Source: Caldilineaceae bacterium (GTDB lineage Bacteria > Chloroflexota > Anaerolineae > Caldilineales > Caldilineaceae). From it: DNA of 64,000 nucleotides. The stretch covers positions 1 to 64,000 of the forward strand of contig JAGNDO010000001.1 in NCBI GenBank assembly GCA_018003515.1. The letters are read 5' to 3'. Under the pieces are notes generated by a model. That model had not been told where the DNA came from, searched no databases, and saw only the letters and a program-made list of their open reading frames with translations. Below are positions 53,662 to 62,106 of this stretch, piece after piece; position 1 is the stretch's first letter; every line of letters starts with the position of its first letter. The position numbers were made by a program, and so were the translations under genes.

Positions 53662-54507
53662 TTAGCCTTTGATGCCGCTGGTAACGATGCCCTGAACAAA
53701 CCAGCGTTGGGCCAGCAGATAGACCAGCAGGATGGGCAGGACCGTCACCACCGCGCCGGCCATGACCACATTCCACTCGGTCAGCGCCCGGGGACCGGAT
53801 TGGAGCACGGCCAGGGCTACGGGCAAAGTCATGGTGCTGGCCTTGCGGGCCACAAAGAGGGGCCATAGATAGCTGTTCCACAGCCCCATAAAGCTAAAAA
53901 TGGCCAGGGTCGCCATCGCCGGGCGGGAGAGGGGCAGGACGATGCGCCAGAAGATGGTGAAATAGTTGGCCCCATCCACAAAAGCGGCTTCCTCGAAATC
54001 CTTGGGCAGGGTCAAAAAGGATTGGCGCAGCAGGAAGGTACCAAAGGCGCTGACCAGTCCGGGCACGATCAGGGCAGCATAGGTGTTGACCCAACCCAGA
54101 CTGCGCACCAAGGCAAACTGGGGCAAGACCAGCACCACGGATGGAATCATCATGGTGGCCAGATAGAGCAGAAAAACCGTGTCCCGGCCCCGCCAGGTGA
54201 TGCGGGAGAAGGCGAAGGCCGCCATGGCCGCCACAAGAATCTGCCCCGCACTGCCCACGATGGCCACAAAGAAGCTGTTAAAAAAGATGCGCCCCAGATC
54301 GATGCGCTGGGCCAGGGTCACATAGCTTTCCAAGGTGGCCGGCTTGGGGATGAATTGGGGCGTGACGGTCAGGATGTATTCCTGAGATTTGAGCGACGTG
54401 CTCACCATCCACAGAAAGGGCAGGACCATGACGGCGATCAGAAAGAGCATCACGGCCAGGGTCCAGGTGCGGCGTCCCCAGCCCAGGGATTGGCTAGTTG
54501 CCTTCAT
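53662..54507 (-). CDS. Sugar ABC permease, MalG/UgpE type
   Basis: A 281-residue six-helix permease. The EAA loop is EEAAFVDGANYFTIFWRIVLPLS. ATG 54507 overlaps the end of the upstream permease by 14 nt; a GTGGGT sequence is just before it. Confidence 0.92.
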   Translation of the reverse strand: MKATSQSLGWGRRTWTLAVMLFLIAVMVLPFLWMVSTSLKSQEYILTVTPQFIPKPATLESYVTLAQRIDLGRIFFNSFFVAIVGSAGQILVAAMAAFAFSRITWRGRDTVFLLYLATMMIPSVVLVLPQFALVRSLGWVNTYAALIVPGLVSAFGTFLLRQSFLTLPKDFEEAAFVDGANYFTIFWRIVLPLSRPAMATLAIFSFMGLWNSYLWPLFVARKASTMTLPVALAVLQSGPRALTEWNVVMAGAVVTVLPILLVYLLAQRWFVQGIVTSGIKG

Positions 54508-55387
54508 AGTAGACCCACCGTTTCTGCATGCGCAGTTGCACAAAGGTGATGGCGAAGATCAGCAGAAAGAGTACCCAGGACATGGCCGAGGCATAGCCCA
54601 TGCGCCCATAGCTAAAGGCGTTCTTGACCACTTCGGTGACGATCACCTCCAACTGGCGGTCCGCCGCGCTGTTGGTCATGGGCATGAGCCAGACCTGCTC
54701 GAACATCTGGAAATAGTTGATCAGCATGGTGATCAGCACAAAGAACATGGTCGGGGTCAGCAGGGGAATGGTGATACTGCGCAGGCTGCGCCAGCGCCCG
54801 GCCCCATCCATGCGCGCCGCCTCGTAGTACGTTTCCGAAATGCCCTGCAAGCCGCCCAGAAAGAGCAGCCCGATATAGCCCACATCCTTCCACACGCTGG
54901 TGATGACGATGGCGAACATGGCCGTGGTGGGGTCAAAGAGCCAGGCCGGCCCGGTGATGCCCAGCAGCCCCAGGCCATAGTTGATCAGCCCATAGGCCGG
55001 GTTGAATAGCCATTTCCAGATGATGGAGACCACGACCCACGAGGCCACCACGGGCATAAAGCTGACCGTGCGCACCAGCAACATGCCCCGCAATTTCTGG
55101 TTAAGAAAGAGGGCCAAACTCAGCCCCAGGACAAAGACGGTGGGCAGATAGAGGCCGATCATGGTCACCGTATAGCCAAAGGCGCTCCAGAAATCGTTAT
55201 CCGTCCACAATTCCTGAAAATTGGCCAGGCCAATATACCGGGGCGGCGTGAGCAGATTCCAGTCGTTGAAGGCGTACCACAAGGACGAAACGATGGGGTA
55301 GATCACAAAGAGCAACAGGCCCAACGCGCTGGGGGCCAGAAAGAGCAACACCCATTTCCATTTGTGCCAGCCGCGTTGTCCGGGCAT
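54494..55387 (-). CDS. Sugar ABC permease, MalF/UgpA type
   Basis: A 297-residue six-helix permease with the EAA loop YEAARMDGAGRWRSLRSITIPLL. ATG 55387 has AAGGTG upstream; an ATG seven codons earlier is possible. It forms the channel with the overlapping MalG-type gene. No ATPase gene is present. Confidence 0.92.
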   Translation of the reverse strand: MPGQRGWHKWKWVLLFLAPSALGLLLFVIYPIVSSLWYAFNDWNLLTPPRYIGLANFQELWTDNDFWSAFGYTVTMIGLYLPTVFVLGLSLALFLNQKLRGMLLVRTVSFMPVVASWVVVSIIWKWLFNPAYGLINYGLGLLGITGPAWLFDPTTAMFAIVITSVWKDVGYIGLLFLGGLQGISETYYEAARMDGAGRWRSLRSITIPLLTPTMFFVLITMLINYFQMFEQVWLMPMTNSAADRQLEVIVTEVVKNAFSYGRMGYASAMSWVLFLLIFAITFVQLRMQKRWVYYEGN

Positions 55388-55436
55388 GGAATCTGCACCT
55401 TTTATCAAAAAATGAAAAATCTTGTCGAAAAAAATT

Positions 55437-55549
55437 ACCCCACCCTAGCCCTCCCCAGTTTGGGGAGGGGACAGATCAGGGGTTTACCGGACTCCCGACT
55501 ACGGCGATCCGGCTCCTCCCCCAAACTGGGGGAGGCTGGGAGGGGGTGG
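55437..55549 (+). repeat. Palindromic dispersed element, copy 2
   Basis: About 113 bp, beginning ACCCCACCCTAGCCCTCCCC and ending GGCTGGGAGGGGGTGG. Same orientation as the copy at 61185-61315. It lies between the ROK regulator stop and the MalF-type gene. Confidence 0.85.
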
Positions 55550-55561
55550 CAGTTGCCAACT

Positions 55562-56737
55562 CTACCCTTGATCCGCAGCCGTCCGCTTGACCACGTGGGC
55601 GTCCAAACTGGGGGAGGCGAAAACCTTGCTCATCACCAAACTGGCCGCACCCTGGGCCCAGGCCTGATCGTCGGTCGGGCGCACAATCACTTCGACGTTG
55701 TCAACCAGGCCGTTAAAACTGTACCGGCGCAGGGCGGCCAGCATGGGGGCCAGCCGATATTCCCCCGCCGATACCCCCTCACCGCTGACGATCAACAGGT
55801 CGGGGCAGAGGATGTTGATGACGTTGGCCAGGCCAATCCCCAACCATTCGCCGCTCTGGTGCAGGACGGCCTGGGCGTGGGCATCGCCGGCCTGGGCCAG
55901 GGCCGCCACCTCGTTCAGCGTGACGTCGGAGGGATGTTCGCTCTCCGCCATCCTGTTCATCAAGCGGCTGATGGCCGGGTCTGCGGCCAGGTCTTCCAGG
56001 CTGCGCACCGCCCCGTCTGCGTTCTCGGAGCGCTGCATGACGATGTGGCCCAGTTCGCCCGCGCCCCCCTTGCCGCCGCCGTAGAGTTGGCCGTTGATCA
56101 CCATGCCCATGCCGATGCCCCGGCCCACGGTCGCCACAACAAAATTCTCGTGATGGCGGCCTGCGCCGAAGAGTTGCTCGGCCAAGGTGAGGGTGTTGAC
56201 GTCGTTCTCCACATAGACCGGGCGGTGGATGCGCTGGCCGACCAGGGCCGCCAGGGGCACATCCCGCCAGCCGAAGAAGGGGGAATAGTGGACGACGCCC
56301 GACTGGGCATAGATCACCCCGGCCAAACCGATGCCCACGCCAAAAAATCTGTCCAGGGGGATGCCGGAGCGGGCCATGCTGGCCTCGATCACCGTGGCCA
56401 GGATGTCGGAGAGGTGGTCCGGGTTATCGTCAAAGGTGAAATGGTGCTCGCGGTAGTCCAGCAGGGTGGTCTCGAAATCGGTCACAGCGCTGACCACCCG
56501 GTCCTCCATCAACTTCAGCCCCACCGCATAGCCCGCCTTGGGGTTCAGGCGCAGAGGGGTGCGGCGGCGTCCGCCCGTGTAGTCGCCCTCGCCCACCTCC
56601 AACACCCAGTGGTTGCGGATCAACTCGTTGATGATGCCCGAGACCGCGCCCACGCTCAGGCCGGAAATGGCGGTCAACTGGGTGCGGGAGATCTGCCCCT
56701 CGCGGCGGATGATGTTCAGGAGTAGGTTGCGGTTCAT
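55562..56737 (-). CDS. ROK-family transcriptional regulator without the zinc cysteines
   Basis: A 391-residue regulator. N-terminal winged helix (NIIRREGQISRTQLTAISGLSVGAVSGIINELI), then a ROK sugar-kinase-like domain: VGIGLAGVI, VENDVNTLTLAEQLFG and GRGIGMGMVINGQLYGGG, GELGHIVM. The CxCGxxGCxE zinc site that normally follows is replaced by RSENADGAVRSLED. ATG 56737 fits the family; an ATG at 56800 would leave a very short leader after the promoter. It precedes the permease genes on the same strand and probably controls the second sugar operon. Confidence 0.88.
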   Translation of the reverse strand: MNRNLLLNIIRREGQISRTQLTAISGLSVGAVSGIINELIRNHWVLEVGEGDYTGGRRRTPLRLNPKAGYAVGLKLMEDRVVSAVTDFETTLLDYREHHFTFDDNPDHLSDILATVIEASMARSGIPLDRFFGVGIGLAGVIYAQSGVVHYSPFFGWRDVPLAALVGQRIHRPVYVENDVNTLTLAEQLFGAGRHHENFVVATVGRGIGMGMVINGQLYGGGKGGAGELGHIVMQRSENADGAVRSLEDLAADPAISRLMNRMAESEHPSDVTLNEVAALAQAGDAHAQAVLHQSGEWLGIGLANVINILCPDLLIVSGEGVSAGEYRLAPMLAALRRYSFNGLVDNVEVIVRPTDDQAWAQGAASLVMSKVFASPSLDAHVVKRTAADQG

Positions 56738-56820
56738 TGGTGGGTCAGGTTTTCGGCTGGGATGTGGGAAGTAGCTTGGGGAGGATTCTTTTTTCATCAT
56801 GTGAAATAAGGTGTGGATTC

Positions 56821-56849
56821 AATATAACACTTGCGGGGTGGGATGTCAA
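56821..56849 (-). promoter_or_regulatory. Sigma-70-like promoter of the ROK operon
   Basis: On the minus strand TTGACA (56844-56849) and TATATT (56821-56826) with a 17-bp spacer, the best consensus match in the window. Confidence 0.6.
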
Positions 56850-57001
56850 GAGGCAAAATATTTTTGACAACCCGTGGTCCTGTTGCTGGGGTCGATGGGA
56901 GTAGCGACGAGCAAGGGCGTGGGGTGAGCGATGGCAAATCTGGACCGTTTGCGACCTGCATCGGCTGATAAAGCAAGAGCAGATTTGCATCTTGCATTTT
57001 C

Positions 57002-57017
57002 GTATCCCCTGGGATAC
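57002..57017. promoter_or_regulatory. GTATCCC-N2-GGGATAC palindrome
   Basis: A perfect 16-bp palindrome 48 bp before the antidote gene. It looks like the self-operator of HigBA-type modules. Confidence 0.5.
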
Positions 57018-57054
57018 AATGCGCTATGCCCTAGCACTGGCAGAACAGGTATAA
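57018..57054 (+). pseudogene. Possible remnant of the HigB-type toxin
   Basis: ATGCGCTATGCCC and on to TAA encodes MRYALALAEQV. RALALAEQV resembles the last residues of HI1419-type toxins, so the body of the toxin may have been deleted while its start and end remain. The sequence is short and the call tentative. Confidence 0.3.
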
Positions 57055-57064
57055 GGTGGCAACA

Positions 57065-57364
57065 ATGACACAACAAACGATCGAGACTCGCCCTTGGGAT
57101 GCCGCCGAGCATCTCGAAACAGAAGAAGATATGGTCGCCTATTTGGAAGCTGCCTTGGAGGATGGCGACGCCAGCTTGATCGTGGCTGCCTTGGGCGACA
57201 TTGCCCGGGCCAAAGGCATGACCCAGATCGCCCAGGAGGCAGGCTTGGGGCGGGAAAGTCTTTACAAATCCCTTTCGCCAACAGGCAACCCTGGATTTTC
57301 GACCATTCTCAAAGTCGTCCATGCGCTTGGATTGCAGTTCCGGGTTCAGACGGCGCAGGTCTAA
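57065..57364 (+). CDS. HI1420/HigA-type addiction-module antidote
   Basis: A 99-residue DNA-binding protein. EDMVAYLEAALEDGDASLIVAALGDIARAKGMTQIAQEAGLGRESLYKSLSPTGNP is the family signature with its helix-turn-helix. Normally the toxin gene is directly upstream; here only 48 bp separate the operator from the ATG, so the antidote appears to be an orphan. Confidence 0.85.
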   Translation: MTQQTIETRPWDAAEHLETEEDMVAYLEAALEDGDASLIVAALGDIARAKGMTQIAQEAGLGRESLYKSLSPTGNPGFSTILKVVHALGLQFRVQTAQV

Positions 57365-57408
57365 ACGCTGCCATTTCTTTTCCAAACTCTGATACGAGAA
57401 ACTCACCC

Positions 57409-57939
57409 ATGCCCTACGCATTCTTTCACGAACGATTCCCAGCCATCTCCGCCAAAGAGACCCGCACGCTAACCGCCTTCAACCTCCCGAATTTGCCGGC
57501 TGGGGAATACGGTCTTTTTGAGATGTACTGCAACGAGCCGGGCTGCGATTGTCGGCGGGTTTTATTCAACGTGATCGAGGAAAATAGCCTCGACGTCAAG
57601 GCAGTGATTGGCTATGGCTGGGAAAGCCATGCATTCTATGCCCATTGGCTGGGCAGGGACGACCCGGAGGATATCTTAGAGATGCAAGGTCCGGCGTTGA
57701 ATCTCATGAGTCACCAATCGCCCCTTGCCCCGGCCTTATTGAAGATGATGCCCGCCATCCTGTCCGACACCGCCTATGTGGAGAGGATCAAGCGCCATTA
57801 CGCTATGTTTCGAACAGCGATCGAGCAGGAGGCAGGCAAACAAATCAGAGCTAGATCCCTGACAAAGTTAGCCGAAAAACGCCCCAAACGCCCGAAACCG
57901 ACCAAACAAAAGAAAAGCCGCCGCCAGAAGAAGAAATAA
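57409..57939 (+). CDS. Hypothetical protein with Cys-rich motif and basic tail
   Basis: A 176-residue protein that I do not recognise. It has MYCNEPGCDCRRVLF, a CX4CXC cluster that could bind metal, in the first third. The tail (KRPKRPKPTKQKKSRRQKKK) is extremely basic and may bind nucleic acid. It lies 45 bp after the antidote gene. Confidence 0.7.
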   Translation: MPYAFFHERFPAISAKETRTLTAFNLPNLPAGEYGLFEMYCNEPGCDCRRVLFNVIEENSLDVKAVIGYGWESHAFYAHWLGRDDPEDILEMQGPALNLMSHQSPLAPALLKMMPAILSDTAYVERIKRHYAMFRTAIEQEAGKQIRARSLTKLAEKRPKRPKPTKQKKSRRQKKK

Positions 57940-57957
57940 TCGGAGCCACCCCAATCT

Positions 57958-58731
57958 ATGCACAAAACCATCCAAACCCGCCTGCAAGAGATCGCCCAAC
58001 AGCAAGAGGTCAAGATCATCCACGCCGTGGAGTCCGGCAGCCGGGCGTGGGGCTTCCCGTCCACGGACAGCGATTACGACGTACGCTTTATCTATGCCCA
58101 CCGGCCCGAGTGGTATCTGTCCATCGACATGGAAAACCGGCGGGATGTGATCGAGTATCCCGTGGACGACGACGATCTGGACATCACCGGCTGGGATCTG
58201 CGCAAGGCGTTGATGCTGCTCTACAAATCGAACCCGCCCCTGCTGGAATGGTTCAGCTCGCCCATTGTCTATGCGAACGACCCGGCCACCTTTGGCCCCC
58301 TGCTGACCCTGGCCCCGGACTTCTTTTCGCCCTCATCGTGCATGCACCACTATCGGCGGATTGCAGAACAACAGTATACGGGCTATGCCAAAGGCGGCAA
58401 GCGCAAATTGAAGCAATATTTCTACGCCCTGCGCTGCGCCCTGGCCTATCATTGGATCGACCAGGGCCGGGGCATCGTGCCCATGCCCTTCGCCGATCTG
58501 GTGGCCGGGGTGGTGGCTTCGCCCGAAATGCAGCAACAGATCTGGGATCTGGTCGAAGTCAAACGCACCAGCCGGGAGTCGGATTCGTCCCCCCACATGG
58601 CGGAGATGGAAGGCTATTTGGAGGCCATGATGGACGAGATGGAGACGGTTCACCTGACCGTGACCCACAGCGGCGGCACGGTGGACACGCTCAACGACTA
58701 TTTTCGGGCATCGTTGGGGACGCTTTGGTAG
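57958..58731 (+). CDS. RlaP/YcgL-type nucleotidyltransferase
   Basis: A 257-residue protein of the DNA polymerase beta-like superfamily. HAVESGSRAWGFPSTDSDYDVRFIY contains GSxxxG and the DxD metal pair. The downstream pattern ITGWDLRKALMLLYKSNPPLLEW is typical of the PF10127 (RlaP) family, whose members sometimes accompany RNA ligases. No ligase is nearby. Substrate is unknown. Confidence 0.87.
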   Translation: MHKTIQTRLQEIAQQQEVKIIHAVESGSRAWGFPSTDSDYDVRFIYAHRPEWYLSIDMENRRDVIEYPVDDDDLDITGWDLRKALMLLYKSNPPLLEWFSSPIVYANDPATFGPLLTLAPDFFSPSSCMHHYRRIAEQQYTGYAKGGKRKLKQYFYALRCALAYHWIDQGRGIVPMPFADLVAGVVASPEMQQQIWDLVEVKRTSRESDSSPHMAEMEGYLEAMMDEMETVHLTVTHSGGTVDTLNDYFRASLGTLW

Positions 58732-58740
58732 ACATCGGGT

Positions 58741-58819
58741 TTGAGTGGGTAAAAAGAGGGGGGAGGTGACACTCATTTTGAAAATGAGCGTCACCTCCCC
58801 CCTCTTTTTACCCACTCAA
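58741..58819. terminator. 30-bp perfect hairpin with inner 8-bp extension
   Basis: Arms 58741-58770 and 58790-58819 are fully paired. The loop itself pairs further (58772-58779 with 58781-58788). It lies between convergent genes and holds A5/T5 runs. Confidence 0.85.
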
Positions 58820-58832
58820 GCCCCTACATAAT

Positions 58833-60416
58833 TTACCCCGCCCCAAATTCCACCACGAACACACTGCCGTTCCCCGGTTCGCTCTCCGCCCGGATCTGGC
58901 CGCGGTTCTGCTCCACCAAGGTCTTGACAATCGACAGCCCCAGCCCGGCCCCGCTGCCCAGGCCGGGATGTGACCCGCGCCGGGATCGGGCCTTGTCCAC
59001 CCGATAGAAGCGGTCGAAAATGTAGGGCAGGTCGGCGGCGGGGATGCCGGGACCGGTGTCCGTCACCCGGATCTGGCAGAGACCGGGCAGGCGGCGGGCT
59101 TGGACGGTGACAGCGCCGCCCGCCGGGGTATACTTGATGGCGTTGTCCACCAAGTTGACCAGCACGGCCTCCAATTGGTCGGGCCACACACGCAGGGTGG
59201 GCAGATCAGTGGGCAGGTCCAAAGCCAGGCTAACGTCTGCCCGCCCGGCTTGAAGCTGCATGACTTCGCCCACGCCCAGCAGGATGGGACGAATGTCCAC
59301 CGCGTCCAGCGGCGGGGTGGCGGGACTATCGTCCAGCCGAGAGAGGTCGAGGAGGGCGGTGGCCAGACGGCCCAGGCGGTCGGCTTCGCTGTCGATCTCG
59401 CCCAGATATTTGTCCAGGAGGGGCGGGTTTTCTTTGCCCATTTTGACCAAGGCTTCGCTGCGCAGTTTGATGTTGGTGAGAGGGGTGCGCAGTTCGTGGC
59501 TGGCGTTGGCCACAAAGCGCCGCTGTTGATCGATCAGGCGGCGCAACTCCTCGACCATGTCGTTGAAGGCACTCCCCAGCGCGCCCAACTCGTCCCCGCT
59601 GGTGACGGGCACCCGCTGGGAGAGATCCCCGGCCGCGATGGCCTGGGCCGTGCGCTCCATGATCTGTACGGGCTGCACCAAGAGACGGCTGAACCAGATG
59701 CCCAGTCCGGTCATCACCGCCAAGACCAGCACGCCGACCCCGGCCATGCTCATAAGCAGGTTGCGCCCGCTGGCGGTGATCTCGGTCATGGGCACGTTCA
59801 ATTGCACCATGCCCAACAGCTGATCCCCCTGTTGAATGGGAGCGGCCGCATAGAGGGCCAAATAGCCAGCCTGGGGATTCACACGCACGTCGTGTTGTTC
59901 CATGCCCCGCAGGGCCGCCTGCACTTCGATCTGCGCCAGTTGATTGCCCATCATGGTGTTGGAAAAGTGACTGTCCGCCACCACATCCCCAGAGGGATCC
60001 AAAATGGTGGCTTGGGAGCCAGTGTCCGCCGCATAGGTCATGGCCACCTGCTTCAATCGAGACGATTCGGGCACAGCAGAAGCAGTGGACGCGGTCCCGT
60101 CATCGGACCCTTCATCAGGCCCGTCATCAGTCTCACCGGGCTTCTTGTCCTCGTCGTCTTCCGAGTGACGGGAAAAATCGTCAAATTCCGTCGCATAGCC
60201 GCTGAGAGGATCTTCCAGGGCGTTGGCGGCCAGGAAGGCTTCCACTTCCAGGTTATGCTCCGCGGCCTCCAGGTTGCGGACATAGACCATCTGCCCGACA
60301 ATCAGGGCAAAAAGGACGAAGACAACCACAAAGATCGTGCTATAGGTCAGCACGATCCGGGTTTGCAGACTGCGTTGCCAGGGCCAGCGTCTGGAGGGAA
60401 GTGTCGATTCAGTCAC
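58833..60416 (-). CDS. HAMP-type sensor histidine kinase
   Basis: A 527-residue sensor. TM1 (VLTYSTIFVVVFVLFALIVG) and TM2 (SMAGVGVLVLAVMTGLGIW) bracket an extracellular domain with an acidic insert (DDEDKKPGETDDGPDEGSDD). After HAMP comes the phospho-His box FVANASHELRTPL, the N box NLVDNAIKYTP, the G1 box DTGPGIP and G2 GAGLGLSIV. It starts with GTG 3 nt after the response-regulator stop, so they are coupled. The signal is unknown. Confidence 0.93.
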   Translation of the reverse strand: MTESTLPSRRWPWQRSLQTRIVLTYSTIFVVVFVLFALIVGQMVYVRNLEAAEHNLEVEAFLAANALEDPLSGYATEFDDFSRHSEDDEDKKPGETDDGPDEGSDDGTASTASAVPESSRLKQVAMTYAADTGSQATILDPSGDVVADSHFSNTMMGNQLAQIEVQAALRGMEQHDVRVNPQAGYLALYAAAPIQQGDQLLGMVQLNVPMTEITASGRNLLMSMAGVGVLVLAVMTGLGIWFSRLLVQPVQIMERTAQAIAAGDLSQRVPVTSGDELGALGSAFNDMVEELRRLIDQQRRFVANASHELRTPLTNIKLRSEALVKMGKENPPLLDKYLGEIDSEADRLGRLATALLDLSRLDDSPATPPLDAVDIRPILLGVGEVMQLQAGRADVSLALDLPTDLPTLRVWPDQLEAVLVNLVDNAIKYTPAGGAVTVQARRLPGLCQIRVTDTGPGIPAADLPYIFDRFYRVDKARSRRGSHPGLGSGAGLGLSIVKTLVEQNRGQIRAESEPGNGSVFVVEFGAG

Positions 60417-60419
60417 AGA

Positions 60420-61130
60420 TCATGCCTCCACTTCGTGCGCGGAGACCAGACGATAGCCCACCCCCCGCACGGTCAGGATCAGCACGGCGTTGGCCGGGTC
60501 CGCTTCCAGCTTGGTGCGCAGCCAGCGGATGTGGACATCCAAGGTGCGGGTGTCGCCGATCCAGTCCACGCCCCACACCTGGTCCAGCAGATCCCCCCGC
60601 TTCACCACCGCCCCCTCTGCATCCAACAAGGCCATGAAGAGATCGTATTCTTTTTGCGAAAGGGCGGTCTCCTCGTCTTGGCGAAAAATCTGGTGGCGCT
60701 TGCGGTCGATGGTGAGGTCGCCCAGGCGGATGCGGCCATCGTCCTCTGGGGCAGCGGGGGCAGCCATGGCCATGCGGCGCAGGTTGGAGCGCACCCGGGC
60801 CAGCAATTCCCGGAAGCTGAAGGGCTTGACCACATAGTCGTCCGCGCCCAGTTCCAGCCCCAGCACCCGGTCCAGCTCCGCACCCCGGGCGGTCAGCATG
60901 ATGATGGGCACGTTGCTCTCCCCGCGCAGGATGCGGCAGACCTCCCAGCCCTGCATCTTGGGCATCATCACGTCCAAGAGCACCAGATCCGGAGATGCAT
61001 TGCGGGCCAAGGCCAGAGCCGCCTCGCCATCATGGGCGGTGAGGACGGTGAAGCCCTCGTATTCCAGTTGATCCTTGAGGACATCCACGATCATTTCGTC
61101 GTCGTCGGCCAGGAGTAGGGTTGGGTTCAT
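60420..61130 (-). CDS. OmpR-family response regulator
   Basis: A 236-residue regulator. Receiver: acidic pair LLADDDE, phosphorylated Asp in LVLLDVMMPK and Lys in VVKPFSF. The C-terminal winged helix ends VRGVGYRLV. It precedes the kinase gene on the same strand. Confidence 0.94.
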   Translation of the reverse strand: MNPTLLLADDDEMIVDVLKDQLEYEGFTVLTAHDGEAALALARNASPDLVLLDVMMPKMQGWEVCRILRGESNVPIIMLTARGAELDRVLGLELGADDYVVKPFSFRELLARVRSNLRRMAMAAPAAPEDDGRIRLGDLTIDRKRHQIFRQDEETALSQKEYDLFMALLDAEGAVVKRGDLLDQVWGVDWIGDTRTLDVHIRWLRTKLEADPANAVLILTVRGVGYRLVSAHEVEA

Positions 61131-61184
61131 GGTGGGTAGTTGGGTGGTTTGGTGGGTGACTGGTTTGTTGGTTTGTACCTGCTA

Positions 61185-61315
61185 ACCCCACCCTAACCCT
61201 CCCCAGATTGGGGAGGGGACAGATCAGGTTAACCGGACTCCCGGTTGCGGCGATCCGGCTGCTTTGCGGCGATCTGGCTCCTCCCCCAATCTGGGGGAGG
61301 TTGGGAGGGGGTTGG
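61185..61315 (+). repeat. Palindromic dispersed element, copy 3
   Basis: About 131 bp, same orientation as copy 2. It carries an extra ~17-bp duplication (GCGGCGATCYGGCT twice) in the middle. Confidence 0.85.
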
Positions 61316-61335
61316 CAGGTACATAATCGATTGGC

Positions 61336-62064
61336 CTATTGTACGCCAACTGGCGCTTTCTGCCCATCTCGCTCAATCCGGGGCGGACGCTCGGCTTTGC
61401 CGGCGGTGAGGATGCGGTAGTAGGTCAGGAAGAGAACCGAGCCGCCGGTGAAGAGGTAGAGGGTCTGCACCCAGAGTTGACCGGAGTCCGTGCCCAGGAA
61501 GAAGGCGTGGGCCAGGGCGATCCAGAAGGCGATGAAGCCGGTGTAGTGAAAGGCCCGCCACACTCGCTGGCTGATCCACTTGCGCACGTAGAAGCTGCCG
61601 ATCAATAGGGCCGAGAGCCACAGACCGATCTGCCCGGCAGCCACCAACAGGGGTTCGTATGTACCGGCAAAGGGCACCAACACCGCAGAGAGGGGGAAGC
61701 TCAGATATTGGTCACCCATGAGGACCAATCCGTGAAAGAAGGTGAACCCCAGCCCCACGGCACTTAAAAATTGATGAGCGTCTAGCAGGGCCGGGGCCTT
61801 CAACCGACCCCGGCCAATTTTTGTACTGAGCAGCAGCCCCCAGACCACGGATCCCCACAGCAGCAGCAGGGCCACAAAGCCCGCCGAGCGGCTCAGATAC
61901 CAGAAAGACTTGGTCTCTCCGCTCAGGCCAAAGACCCCGGCCCCGATGACCATGCCCGCCCCGGCCAGGGCCAGCCCCACCAGCCCACCGTAGATGGCTC
62001 CCCGGATGGTCTCGCCGGGGTCGGTGGATTGGTTGATTTGTTGATTGGTTGATTGATTCGACAT
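61336..62064 (-). CDS. Ferric reductase-like transmembrane protein
   Basis: A 242-residue membrane protein with about six helices and His pairs in LLDAHQFLSAVGLGFTFFHG and WRAFHYTGFIAFWIALAHAFF, likely ligands of two b hemes as in MsrQ/ferric reductase domains. No flavin domain is attached. GAAGGGG is 8 nt upstream of ATG 62064. The first ~14 residues, SNQSTNQQINQST, are translated tandem repeat. It stands next to apbE and may pass quinone electrons to a flavinylated partner. Confidence 0.85.
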   Translation of the reverse strand: MSNQSTNQQINQSTDPGETIRGAIYGGLVGLALAGAGMVIGAGVFGLSGETKSFWYLSRSAGFVALLLLWGSVVWGLLLSTKIGRGRLKAPALLDAHQFLSAVGLGFTFFHGLVLMGDQYLSFPLSAVLVPFAGTYEPLLVAAGQIGLWLSALLIGSFYVRKWISQRVWRAFHYTGFIAFWIALAHAFFLGTDSGQLWVQTLYLFTGGSVLFLTYYRILTAGKAERPPRIERDGQKAPVGVQ

Positions 62065-62106
62065 GATTGCATCCCCTTCAATAAATACTCGATACTCGAT
62101 AATTTC

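Larger units (their letters stand above)
56738..57064. other. Gap between divergent ROK regulator and antidote genes
   Basis: No full gene. It contains the ROK promoter (56821-56849), and the operator and toxin remnant ahead of the HigA-like gene (57002-57054). Confidence 0.7.
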
